Shown in pieces: positions 32,847-44,191 of a stretch of 64,000 nucleotides of DNA. The notes beneath the pieces are model-generated. The model made no database searches, was not told the DNA's origin, and worked only from the letters and a program-made list of their open reading frames with translations. The stretch is from contig VUYT01000033.1 in NCBI GenBank assembly GCA_008802785.1, forward strand, positions 1 to 64,000, written 5' to 3'. Every line of letters begins with the position of its first letter. Positions within the stretch are counted from its first letter, which is position 1. A program made the position numbers and the translations under genes. Source of the DNA: Symmetrospora coprosmae (lineage: Eukaryota; Basidiomycota; Cystobasidiomycetes; Symmetrosporaceae).

Positions 32847-34504
32847 ATGTCCGGAGACAAGGTGGGCGACGAGCGATGGCGATCCCGGTGCACGGGCGCC
32901 CTCGGATACACACGCGCTGACCTGACCATTGTGGGCACATTCAGAAGGACATCACGGCCTGGGCCGACAAGTCGAGTGGGTCGCCGTATCCTGCTGCGAC
33001 GGGCTGCATCCAATGTCATCGCTCCCAGCGTCATCTGGGTCCTGCGGTGGCGTGGCGCGGCGTGATCGATTCGAGAGAGAAGCTCGTCGAGGCCAGCAAG
33101 CTGAAACGCTCATGTATCCGTAACCTGCGCTCCTCCTCGCAGGCGGGCAGTTCAAGCGACAGCAGTCGTCCTTCCGCGACTCAATCTCGAGCTCCGGAAA
33201 GTTCCCTCCAGAGGCCGGGAGGTACCACCTCGTCGTCTCGCTCGCCTGCCCTTGGGCGCACCGCGCTTTGATTGTGCGCAAGCTCAAGGGCCTCGACAAG
33301 ATCATTGACGTGTCGTACGTGCACCCGCACATGGGCAGCAAGGGCTGGACCTTTTCAGGTGGGTGCGGGGTACCGGCTGGAAGCAAAGCAAGCTGCTGGC
33401 AAGCGATGGGAAGACGCTCAGGCTGACTCCTGCATGTACGGTGTCTGCGCTCCTGCAGGCGAAGGTTACGAGGGACAGGGCGAGCCAAAGGGCGGCATTC
33501 CCAGCGTGACGACTCCCGAAAAGGCGCTCTACAAGTCGACGCATCTGTCCGACCTGTACTTCAAGGCCGAGCCGGACTACAGCGCGCGCTACACGGTCCC
33601 CATCATCTGGGACACAAAGACAGAGACGATTGTCAACAACGAGAGCTCGGAAATTATCCGCATCTTCAACACCGAGTTCGACAGCATCATCGACGAGAAG
33701 CACAGGGGCGTCACATACTACCCGGACGAGCTCAAGAAGGAGATTGACGAGCTGAACGAGTGGTGGGCGTTCTCGACTGGGACCGCTGATATATCGAGAT
33801 AGGCTGAAATCTGTCGCTGGCCTGTCATCGGCAGGGTATATGACACCGTCAACAACGGAGGTGAGTGCGCGTTCGGCCATGTGTGGCATTCTCCACGTAA
33901 TGCTCTCTATCAGGCTGATCGTTCCTCGCCCCTCGTCCTCCGGATTACACCAGTCTACAAATCGGGCTTTGCGACGACTCAGGAGGCCTACGAGAGCAAC
34001 GTCAAGCCTTTGCATGCGTCGCTCTCCAAGCTCGAGGGGATACTCAAGGGCAAGGACTACTTGATTGGTGATCGCCTGACTGAGGCCGACATGTGAGCTC
34101 CTTGCGCCGTCCCTCCTCGGGCTGAGCGCCTTTGCAGAGCATGCCTGAAGTTGACGATTTATGCCGGTATCACCAGCCGCCTCTACACGACCATCATCCG
34201 GTACGACCCTGTGTACACGTCGCACTTCAAGTGCGGCAACACGATCCGGCATGACTATCCCGAGCTGAACCGCTGGATGAAGAATCTGTACTGGAAGAAT
34301 GAGGCGTTCAGCTCGACGACGGACTTCCACCACATCAAGGTGGGCACTTGTCCCAGATGACGATGATGAGTGACAGCAGAGCTGAGGTTGATGGGATGTG
34401 ACTTGCTCTGGCCTGCGCAGATCCACTACTTTTCAAGCCACCCGCAGATCAACCCGACTCGCATTGTGCCTGTCGGACCCACGTCGGACATTGAGGCGCT
34501 GTGA
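32847..34504 (+). CDS. ECM4: Glutathionyl-hydroquinone reductase (Omega-class-like glutathione transferase)
   Basis: Reduces glutathionyl-hydroquinones with glutathione in the cytosol. Start ATG at 32847 (MSGDK), then a short intron, KDITAWADKS, and after another intron GGQFKRQQSSFRDSIS, FPPEAGRYHLVVSLACPWAHRALIV. The CPWA cysteine is the family's catalytic residue. Next come GLDKIIDVSYVHPHMG, VPIIWDTKTETIVNNESSEIIRI, the C-terminal helical domain (YKSGFATTQEAYE, LEGILKGKDYLIGDRLTEAD), IRLYTTIIRYDPVYTSHFKC and YPELNRWMKNLYW. Ends VPVGPTSDIEAL. About 370 residues with at least seven introns. All hallmark motifs are present. Confidence 0.94.
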
Positions 34505-35280
34505 GGGGTCAGCTTTGGAGGTTGCGTTATCGAGAGAGTCCAGCCCGTTGTTCCCCGTGTAGCTGTTGGCTGGAAGGCAAGAGAGATGCCCGTCGAGCTT
34601 GGTTCGTGCAATAACGCGTGTCTTCTGCTTGCCCGGACGTGACTAGTTTGCGGAAGACGTGACGTCAGATCGGACAGGTCTCTCTTCTGACGAGCGGGTG
34701 GAGCTTGAGACCAAGCTTCCTGTAGTGAGCTCATATACGTTCACGCAGCATGCAATCGTGCAGCACTGCCGTGTATTCCCCTCGCTGTTGCCAGGTTGAG
34801 AGCGAGTCCCCCTTGTCCAGGACCACCCCCGTTTGCCACCGGATTCAGGTACAGAGGCAAAGAGTAGTCGGGGTTGCCGCAACGGAGAAGCGGAGATGCG
34901 GAGCTTTGAGCGGAGGCTGACGGAGCTCTCTGTAGGTGGGTCAAGTGTGTGTCGCCTTCCTTGCTCACTGTTCGCCTCTTTGCTTCGCTTCAACTCGTCG
35001 ACATCCGCCACATCCGAGCAGGGGCACCTGCACGGCACGCCAACAGGAACAGCATCATCAGGGAAGCGCAGCCAGTGAACAGGCGTATCGGCGCCGTCAC
35101 CGTGGAGCGAGCTCGGAGCTTCACGCCCTGCCGCCCCCAACGAGAGAAGCTCGTGCCGCTCGCGTGCAGCGCATACACGGCGGCCAGGGCCATATATCAG
35201 CAGCAGACACAGACAGCCTGCAGGAGCCTCCAATGGACACGCAGAGCTAGCTCGCGCACATCATTCACCACACGCCAGGA
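34505..35280. other. Intergenic region
   Basis: About 780 bp between ECM4 and the next + gene. Several short frames occur, none with convincing codon bias or a recognisable product. Probably 3' UTR plus promoter and leader of the large orphan. Confidence 0.55.
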
Positions 35281-38200
35281 TGCATCTCTGGCTCCAGCCG
35301 CCCCCTGAGCTCACGAGCGAGCGCCTCGACCTAGGCGTCCTCGAATGGCCCGAATGGAGCCACAGGATGGGCAACAGCAAGACCACCTACGACAAAAAAG
35401 TGCAGAAGGACAAGGAGAGGATCAAAGCCAAAGCGACAGGCAGGAAGCTCAGCGGCCAGGCCGACCCGTCCAGCGCGGCCAACCTCCCTGAGCCTGCCCT
35501 GTACGCGTCGACGCGCAACTGGATCAGGAGGAGCAACCTACACTGCTATAACGTGTACTGCTGTGACAGGTGCGTACCATGCCTGGACCAGTGCGCACTC
35601 TTAGCGAAAGTTGCGCTCTGCCGACATACATACATATTCCTCCGCGACGCGTCCCCTTGCCACACAGGGCTGTGTGGGTCAGCGCCATCATCGAGAGCAT
35701 CTCCCTAGACTGCAAGACCGGCAAGACTGTCATTGAGTTCCACGAGTGTGACGCCGAGAGCGTGTTCTTCACCTGCTGCGTACCGCAGAGGCTTCTCGGG
35801 GAGTGCGTCCCAAGCAGCGGCCGACAGACCGCAACTTGACTTGACTGACTGTATTGCACCGCATCTCGGCAACGCGCACAGGATCGACACCCTTCTGACC
35901 CTCTACATGCAGGAGTGCGGTAGCGAAATGCAGCGGCTGTTCGACCGCATCCGCAGTGCATTTATCGACCTTTACGCGCTACACATGCTCCCCGAATTGA
36001 AGGAGACCGGCACCGTACCGCCCACCTACAACGTCTGGTTGCTGAACCAGCAGCGCCGCGAGCGCCTCGAGGAGGCCGTCGCATCGGCCAAGCAGGTCGC
36101 AGAGTGCATCGGAATGGCTGCGATGGGCATCATGGATCCGGAGGTCAGTCCTTGCCCGCTCTTCTGCTGGCAGGTTCTTGCTCGGTGAGACCGCACCACG
36201 CTGATTCGGCAGGTCAACCGCTGGCTCGCCTCTGTCAACCACTTCCAGCTCAGGTCGTGGGTCGACAATATTACCGAGGACGACCCGCTGCGGCTGGTCG
36301 ACGAGCTGCTGGAGTACGACAGTGTCGCGCCCGAGTCTGACGTCATGAGCCAGACAGCACTTCAGCAGCTCGCTCGCCAGGCAAGCTCAACGTCGCCCGA
36401 GAAGCGCCATTCGTCGTCCTCCTCCTTCTCTCACCGCGCACCTTCGCCTCTCTCACCACCAGGTCTCGCCTGCGAAGCGACGGATCAACCCATGTCCGCC
36501 GCGGCGCTCATCGCGTGCGCAGAGGAAGAAGCTACCACCCGCAGCTGGCACGGTGATGCCGCAGCCGATGCCGATATCGACGAAGCCGAGCTGGACCGGT
36601 ACGAGCTGGCCGCGCTCGATTCGCGCCTTGCCCTCCTGCTGCACCCAGATCTGCGCCGACGCGGGCTCGTCGTGTCCGACACGGACATGCTCGCGCAGAT
36701 CGAGGCCGAGGACACGGTCATCCAGGACTGCATCGTGGTGGTCCGGCAGCTGGAGCGCGAGATTGCGAGCGAGCTGCAGGAGGAGATGCAGCGCGTGCGC
36801 GACATGCTCCCCGCCGCGCTGCTGTCGAACACGCCAGAGAGCCCAAAGGGCGCTGGCACCGGTAGCGGCAACGGCAGGACGTCCGCGGATCAGACGAAAG
36901 CGCGCCGCTCAGCAGCCAAAATCTGGGCCAAAGCGCGCGCGAAGGAGCAGCGCGAGAAGCAGGCGTTTGCTGCGCTCGTCAAGCGCATTGAGCGGCAGGA
37001 GGAGGGCGGCGCGCACCTGAGACATCGCGTCAAAGTGCCGTCGACGCTCAGGCTTGTCACGAGCATGGCACAGCTGGATGCTAAAGAGCAAAGGGCTCCT
37101 AGCGTCAAGCCTGAGGAGACCAGGGGTGTCATTTCGGTGAAGCAGCCCAAGAGTGCAGCAGACCGGGCACTCGAAGAGGAGGCGGGCAGTGTTGTTGCTG
37201 CTGCCGGCAAGAAGAGGAGGAAGAAACGAAAGAGCCCGACCAGGCAGGAGGGTCAGATCGGACGGAAGAGGAAGAGAACGAGCGACGGGAGCAGTACCGA
37301 CGATTGGGCAGACCCGTCCGCTAAGGAGCCCCAGCCAAAGAAGCAGAAGCGCAGCATCCCCAGCACTGTCAGCCTCTCGCCTCGGAAGAAGGCGACAGTC
37401 ACGTTTACTTTCGAGGGCGGCTATGCTGCCGCTCTCCTCCCGTCACCTCAGATCACAAGCCCGCCCAACGTCCTTCTTTCGCAAAATGTCTTGGGGTATG
37501 GCAACAAGGCTGGTCCAAGTCGACCCACCCGCTCCTCCTTTCCCGGGCGCACACCGTCCCACACGAATCCGGTCACCCGAAGACCGTCCATCAATCTCTT
37601 CGCGCCACCTCCTTCGTCTCCCCCGCCGCACCACTCGATGATCTCGAGTTCAGGCTCGAGCCCGCGAAGCGCCACTTCCTCGAGCCCGACCCTATCGTCT
37701 ATTTCGCTCGCCAGCTCGCCACCGTCGGACACGAACGACGAGAGCGACGCCAATGACTTCGAGCCGGGATGGGAGATCCAGACGTACCAGGGCGCCCGGC
37801 AGCGACAGCAATCCGGGCAAACTCGAGGCCAGGGTCAGCGCAGCATGCAGCGCCCCCTCACGTCCACCGTACGGCCCGCGCTGACCCGCAACGGGAGTTT
37901 TGCGGACTTGCGACTAGGCGCAGCTTCTCCGCACGACCGACATGTGGCAGACGAGGAGGGAGAGAACTGGCAGGACGTTGTAGACGTCGGGAAGGGCTAC
38001 CATTCCGGTTCGGGCTCGGAGGCTGAATCTGACGAGGAGAGCGACGATGACGAGGAAGAAGCGGAAGAAGACGAAATGGAAGTCGACGACGAGGATGAGG
38101 TGGACCCGCGCATCGTCGCAGATGACGAGGACGAGGAGGAGTCTGACGAGGAAGTTGACGATCTGGAGGAATTCGACATTGCCGACGCGTCCGCACAGCA

Positions 38201-39625
38201 GGAAGACGACGAGGAGGTGAATAGTAGCTATGAAAAGGCAGAGAAGGGGACCAGGGGTGATCGCTATCCCCAAAAGAAGCAAGAGGAAGAAGGGATCGAC
38301 AGGCAGAACGATGCCGACCAGGAAGACGGTATTGACGAGGAGCCAGATTCGAGAATGCCCAGCCCGATGCCGAGGAAGCGTTGGGGACGACTAGGTCGGC
38401 TTAGTTATCGCAAGGACCGACGCGCGGCTGTGGTCCAGCAAGAGCAACAACATGAAGAGGAGGAGGCAGCAGCAGAAGAAGATCGTCACGAAGAAGAGGA
38501 GGATGAGTCATCCTCCGATGATGAGCTCGAGGAGCTGGCAGTACAGCGAGACCTGATCGCGTTTCCGGGCTCGTGCGCCCTGCACTCCGGATGCATTTCG
38601 GGCTATCCCACCAGCCAAGATGTGCCCGTCGTGCAGGTGCAGCAGAAGCACAGTGAAGAAACGGAGGAGCTATTGGATGACGCGCTCATGCACCTGCTCA
38701 ACGGAATTGGCGGGGCAGATCCAGCCGTGTTGGGCAGCGGACAACCGGTGAATCTCGACAAGGAGGAGGAGGAGTGGGCACTGGGCCTCATTGGCCAGGC
38801 AGTGGGATCTCCGCTGCACTGCGCTCTCGAGGCTGCAGAGCAGACAGGCACAGACCGCGCGAACGCCGTCCTGGTGCGGGACGACCCCAACATCGAGCAG
38901 GCGGGTACACCCGTGGGCAAAGGCCCAGCTTTTGATCACTACGCGTCTCGCATGCGATATCCGGGAACACTTGGTGCACCGGGAGAGCGCCTTCGACCTC
39001 CAGCAATCGCAGTACCGCAGCAGCGGCAGCAGCAGGCCTGGTTCCGGGGTCCAGGCAACACGATTGACAGCAGGGACTTCCTCAGCAGCGGAAGGACATC
39101 GCGCAGAGGATGGGCGACCAGCAATGCGCGAGAGTCGCTGAGTGACGAAGGCACGGCCGGACGTGCTGCAGATGAGGCTGCGGGAGTTCAAGACACGGGT
39201 GAAGTCGTGCTAGGACAGGATGATCTGCGGGCACTCGTGGGCGATGACAGTGGCTTCCAGGAATCGAAGTGGGTGCTAAACCTGGGCTTGCTCTGATGGT
39301 CCGCTTTGCTGACGGTTTATTGTAATCCTCGTACAGCTCCCACGACATCCCGGTCCCACAGCTGGACTTCTCGCCGCCGCGGTCATCCATCGTGAAGCGC
39401 ACGTACGGCGGCAGCTTCGAGATCAAGAGCTCTGCCTCTCCTGGCGAGCATAGACAGTCGCTGGCGCAGTCGAATCCGCCTGGCGAGCCTGGCGCGCTGC
39501 AGCCCGTTTCCCCGACGAGGCGCCGTTTCCACGAAGACACTCCCGAGCCGGACGGGAGGGCTGGGAGCCAGCAGCTCAGCATCAACTCCTTCCTCGATAG
39601 TCTCGTCAGCACATCTGCCTGCTGA
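35281..39625 (+). CDS. Large orphan protein with cysteine-rich N-terminal region and acidic centre
   Basis: Unrecognised, about 1,300 residues. Start ATG at 35281 (MHLWLQPPPELTSERL); a second in-frame ATG at about 35368 (MGNSKTTYDKKVQKDKER) is possible. Exon 1 ends RSNLHCYNVYCCDR, exon 2 runs AVWVSAIIESISLDCKTGK...FFTCCVPQRLLGE, exon 3 IDTLLTLYMQECGSEM...MGIMDPE, and exon 4 starts VNRWLASVNHFQLRSWVDNI. These N-terminal 300 residues look folded. The long last exons carry a Lys/Arg-rich stretch (KKRRKKRKSPTRQ), a Ser/Pro-rich part and a long Asp/Glu region (about 38030-38350 and 38450-38540). A 68-nt intron at 39269-39336 replaces the apparent stop at 39294 and adds SHDIPVPQLDFSPPR...SFLDSLVSTSAC. 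Basic plus acidic tracts suggest a nuclear protein (inference). Confidence 0.85.
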
Positions 39626-40006
39626 GGCTACGTCTGTTCCGTATAACGATTTGGTGTAAGGGACACGTCGCATAGGAGGAACGGCCGCTCGTGCCGCCGC
39701 GAGAACCCGATCGAGCGCAAGGGGCGCGACTGGAGGTGCACCAGGAAGACAGGAGAGGACGCTAAAGGGCAGCAGCGTTGTGGACATTTCGATGCAATGC
39801 ACACACACCCCTATCTCTCTCTTCCCTCGCGCTTGAGGCTCCGTCTGGCCGTTGAAGGTGGCCCCCACTGACGTCGATCAGAGCTGGGCGTGTTGACCGG
39901 TCACGCCGCGAACGGTCGGCAATCTTGACCTCTTGCGCATTACTGACGGCGGACGCAAGGATGGTATGCACGCTAGTAGCATTGGCTCAGACAGATGCGC
40001 TGGCTA
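39626..40006. other. Intergenic, CSC1-like promoter region
   Basis: About 380 bp between two + genes. Minus-strand frames here are shadows of the upstream gene's end. No gene is seen. Confidence 0.55.
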
Positions 40007-43000
40007 ATGCTATTCACGTCTCCCTCGTCCTCTGTAGTCGGGAGTATCGCTCGAGCAGGCGACTTCGCAGTCAACGGAGGCAAGCGTGCACGACATTTGG
40101 CCGAAGCTGGCAATGGTTGTCTGACGATGCTGCAAGCACTTCCAGACCTTTGTGACAGCTCTGGTTACCAATTTAGCGATTGCTGGCGCAGAGACTGCGG
40201 CATTCCTCCTGCTCTCTAGGTTTCGCTTCCTGTCGCACATCTACCAGCCACGCGTAAAGCTGCCACCCGAATCCAAGCGGCAACGGCACCCTTTACCCAA
40301 GAATCCTCTCTTCGTTCTCCCTGCGATATTGGCCACCGACGATGAGGATGTCATACGGTATGGCGCAGTTTGAGTTTGCCACCACCTCTGCGCTGCTCAA
40401 TCTGCTGACCCTTCAGTCGGCTACCAGGCAGAATGGCTTGGACAGCTTCTTGTATCTACGCTTCCTCAAGATGATGCTCTGGATCTTTGTGCCCATCGCC
40501 TTCTTCTCGTGGACCATTTTACTGCCAATCTACGGCACCTCGCGTGGCAACAATACGGGACTCAACCAATTCACCTGTGAGAGACAAGCCCCCACCGTCA
40601 GATGCAAATGACATGGACTGACTCGTAGTTCACTTGTTAGTCGGCAACGTCTCCCGCGATCAGCAAGGTCGGCTGGCAGCTCCGCTTATCCTCGTCTGGT
40701 TCTCGACGGTGTACATCGTCTACATCGTTCGAAAGGAGTGGGCCTACTTTGTGATGCGGCGACAACAATATCTCACTTCCAGGGCCTGGAGTACCAAAGC
40801 ACAATCTCGGACAGTACTCCTTACTGGCATTCCCGATGACTGGTGTGACGTGAGGTTTCAGTTCCCACGAGGCTCGAGACTCATGCTGACAGTCTGATTG
40901 CTGCTTCAGGTGGACAAACTTCTCTCCATCACTCGGCATCTGCCAGGCGGTGTCAGAAAGATCTGGCTTGCAAGAGACGTCAAAGAGCTCTCCGATCTGT
41001 ATGACCGGAGGAATGCCGCTACGAAGAAGCTCGAATCAGCCTACATGAACATCATCAAGTTCGCAAACAAGCAAGTCCGGAAGGGCAAAGTCCCACCGGA
41101 GGGCAACCCGGACCTCAACCCGGGAGAAATGACAAACGGCGAGCCCAGCGTGTGGTCTTGCTACATACCGCGCGCGAAGCGACCAACACATCGGCTGGGC
41201 AAAATGCCCTTCACCGGCGAGAAAGTCGACACGATAGAATGGGCTCAGCAAGAAGTGTCTAAGCTGAACGGGGAGCTGGAGGAGAGACGCAAGAATCCGC
41301 AAAACTATCCGCCAAGAAGAGCAGCATTCATTCTCTTTCAGGATCAGGTGGCTGCCCACATATTCGCGCAGACTCTCGCACATGATCAGCCTCTACAAAT
41401 GAGCGGAAGACACATCAACGTCTCACCCGATGACATGTAAGGCCTGCCAGACCTCGGATGAAGCCAAGGTATTCTATACTGATAAAGCCTCTCCTTGCAT
41501 GGTAGCCATTGGATCAACACCAATGTCGAACCTTACACAGGTCGTGAGTGACGCCGCGTTGGCTTGATTGTCCGTCGCCTGCTGATGCATCCTTCCAGGC
41601 CTGAGATATGTCGCCTCGGTCGCGGCCTCTGTGGCCCTCACAATATTCTGGGGTGTCCTTACAGTGGGTCGCTGCGAAACAATCATTTTTTGCTTGTTGC
41701 TGATCCAGCTCGTTTCCTGTAGGCCTTTGTTACGTCCATCTGTAAGCTTGGCTGGCACGGCCTTCTCGCACGACAGGAAAGGAACGCTGAATCTCGCTCC
41801 TGACCTCACAGCCAACATCAGCAATCTTTGCATCGATGTCAGCTGGCTACGATGGCTCTGCCAGCTCGGCACACCTCTGAATGGTGTGAGTGCAGGCCGT
41901 TCCGTCATTTGACTTCGCCTCTGACGTAGCCTTCGTACTTGACTAGATCATTCAAGGTCTTGTACCTCCGCTCTTGTTGTCTCTTCTGTTTCTGTTACTC
42001 CCTCCCGTACTACGGCGTGAGTGTTTCTGCTTTCTTATCCTTCCAAAGCTCGCTGATGTGGTTTGTGCCAGTCCTGTCGCTGTTTGCAGGCAGTCCCATG
42101 AAGACGATAGTGGAGCACTCGCTGCAGCGGCGTTTCTTCATCTTCCTCTTCCTGAACGGGTTCATTGTGGCCACGTTATCGTCGGGCATCGTCGCCTCTA
42201 TCCGGTCCGTCCGCAGCATCGAAGCATTCTTTGCCATCTCGCCGAGCCGAGAGGGGCTGACCACCTTTACCTACTCCTCTCTAGGCAAATCACGGACAAT
42301 CCTGCGTCTACTGTCTCGTTGCTAGCGGAGAACCTGCCGAAGGCTAGCATCTTCTTCCTCTCCTTGCTATTGACTGGAGCGCTCTCGGGAGCCGCCGGTA
42401 GGTGGTATCTCTCAAAGTCCCCGCTAAGTCTGGTTGATCTCACGCCACTCCTACTTCTCGATCCTGAAGGCAATCTTCTGCAGGTGGTTCGTTTGGCGTT
42501 CTTCCTGATCAAGGTTGTCCTGCTTGGCGGATCGCCTCGGTCGGTCTATTCGGTCAATTATACTATGGACAACACCTCCTTTGGCGCTACCTTCCCGAAC
42601 CAATCCCTCACCGCCGTCATTGCATTGTCTTATTCGACAATCGCTCCTTTCGGTAAGCGTTCGTACCGCAGAGTCGGCCATCTCAGCTGCCAGTGTGCTG
42701 AGACCATCCGTGGCTAGTCTGCGGCTTTGCTCTCCTCAACTTCGGCCTCTTCTACATCGCCTACAAGTACCTTTTCCTCTACAGTTTTGAGCAGCAAGCT
42801 GCCAAGGAGACTGGTGGACTCTTCTTCAAGACTGCCATCAATCAGCTCTTCGCGGGTATCTATATCCAGCATTTATGCCTGTGAGCCGTAGCAAGCCGCT
42901 TGCAAATTAATACTGCTGCGCAGGAATCTCTGACGAGGCACTGCACATGTCATTAGGATCGGTCTCTTCTTCTTGGCAAGAAACGAAGCCGGCAATGTCT

Positions 43001-43955
43001 CGGCTCTACCGCAAGCCATCCTCATGATTATCCTGCTCGTTTTCACCATCTTTGCGCATATAACACTTGACAAGGGATATGCCCCTCTGAGGTGAGTGAG
43101 GTTGCCGGGACTTCCTCGCGAAGCTTGTATTGAGTTCTTGCCGCTCTCAGCGAGTATCTGCCGCTGTCAATGGCAGACGAGATGGAGAAGAACGAGGCCC
43201 GGTACGCTCGCGAAATGGCGGAGGAGAAGCGACAGGACAAGTCTGCATTTAAGGAGACCTTTCAGCAGGAGCGCTCCCCATCGATCGAGCCAGACCTTGA
43301 GGCGAGATCCGAAGAATACCTCAAGCAGCAGAAAAGGCCGGAAGCGCGGTCAGTCTCCCAGTCAAAAGCACCATCACTACCAACCCCCCAGCTCAATCCG
43401 AGGTTCAGGGATGGAGAGCTTTTCGTGGATGCGCCCGACTACACGCCTGTTCGAGAGAAGCCACAGCCGCTAAACGAGAGCGAGAAAGGGCCTGCAAGCG
43501 AGCGCAACAAGGAGGGGACGGAGCATGGTGGTCACGCCTACCCGCCCGGCGCGCCCGGCGGTTACCATCACCAGACGAACACAGAGGCGCAATCTGAGGA
43601 CCGCGCGAACGGCGTTGATCAAGGAGATGCGTTCGGACACGACGGCAATGACGATGATGATATTGAGATGGATGAGCTGGAAGGCGGCCTTACGGAGCAT
43701 GCCTTCCACCACCCAGCGCTCTACAAGCACCAGCCCGTAGTGAGTATCGGGAATGCGCCCAGTGCACACAAGCATCTGACACTCTGTCACGCTCAGATCT
43801 GGTTGCCGCAAGATGCGCTGGGCATCTCGGACGAGGCAGTGAGAAATGCGCGAGCTCTGCGGATCAACATCACGAATCGCGATGCTACGATAGACGCCAA
43901 GGGCAAGATCCAGATCTCGAGGAGCAGCATCCCCGGCACTGACCACGACCAGTAG
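40007..43955 (+). CDS. CSC1/OSCA/TMEM63-type calcium-permeable osmosensitive channel
   Basis: Multi-pass membrane cation channel of the CSC1/DUF221 family. The chosen start gives MLFTSPSSS, a 112-nt intron (40034-40145), then TFVTALVTNLAIAGAETAAF, the first helix, and FRFLSHIYQPRVKLPPESK. Next: QNGLDSFLYLRFLKMM (second helix pair), HLLVGNVSRDQQG, SRTVLLTGIPDDW, and the PHM7-type cytosolic domain (about 40910-41440: KIWLARDVKELSDLYDRR, AAFILFQDQVAAHIFAQ). The 7-TM region follows (LRYVASVAASVALTIFWG, FFIFLFLNGFIVATLSSG, SIFFLSLLLTGALSGAAG). The C-terminal tail is hydrophilic and acidic (DDDDIEMDELEGG), ending GTDHDQ. At least a dozen introns; the 5' exon is inferred and least certain. Confidence 0.9.
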
Positions 43956-44191
43956 CAATAGCAGTTTGTGTGTAGTGCTTCGTTGTGTAGTATCGCCTAG
44001 ACGAGCAGTGTCCGCAATGTAGTGTCCTTGCCGGCTAGCAGCTCTCCGGCTAGCTACAGTACACCCAGTGCCGGCGGGGCATTTCCGCTGCGCCCGAGGC
44101 TCTTTCTTTCCCGACGCGACTACAGGGCTTCGACCTGACCCGGCACCTGTTGAGGAGAACAGCTCGCATATCCACACACTGCTCTGTCACA
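43956..44191. other. Short intergenic spacer
   Basis: 236 bp between two co-oriented genes; contains GCCGGCTAGCAGCTCTCCGG-like inverted sequence near 44027-44055 that could be 3' UTR structure. No gene. Confidence 0.45.
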
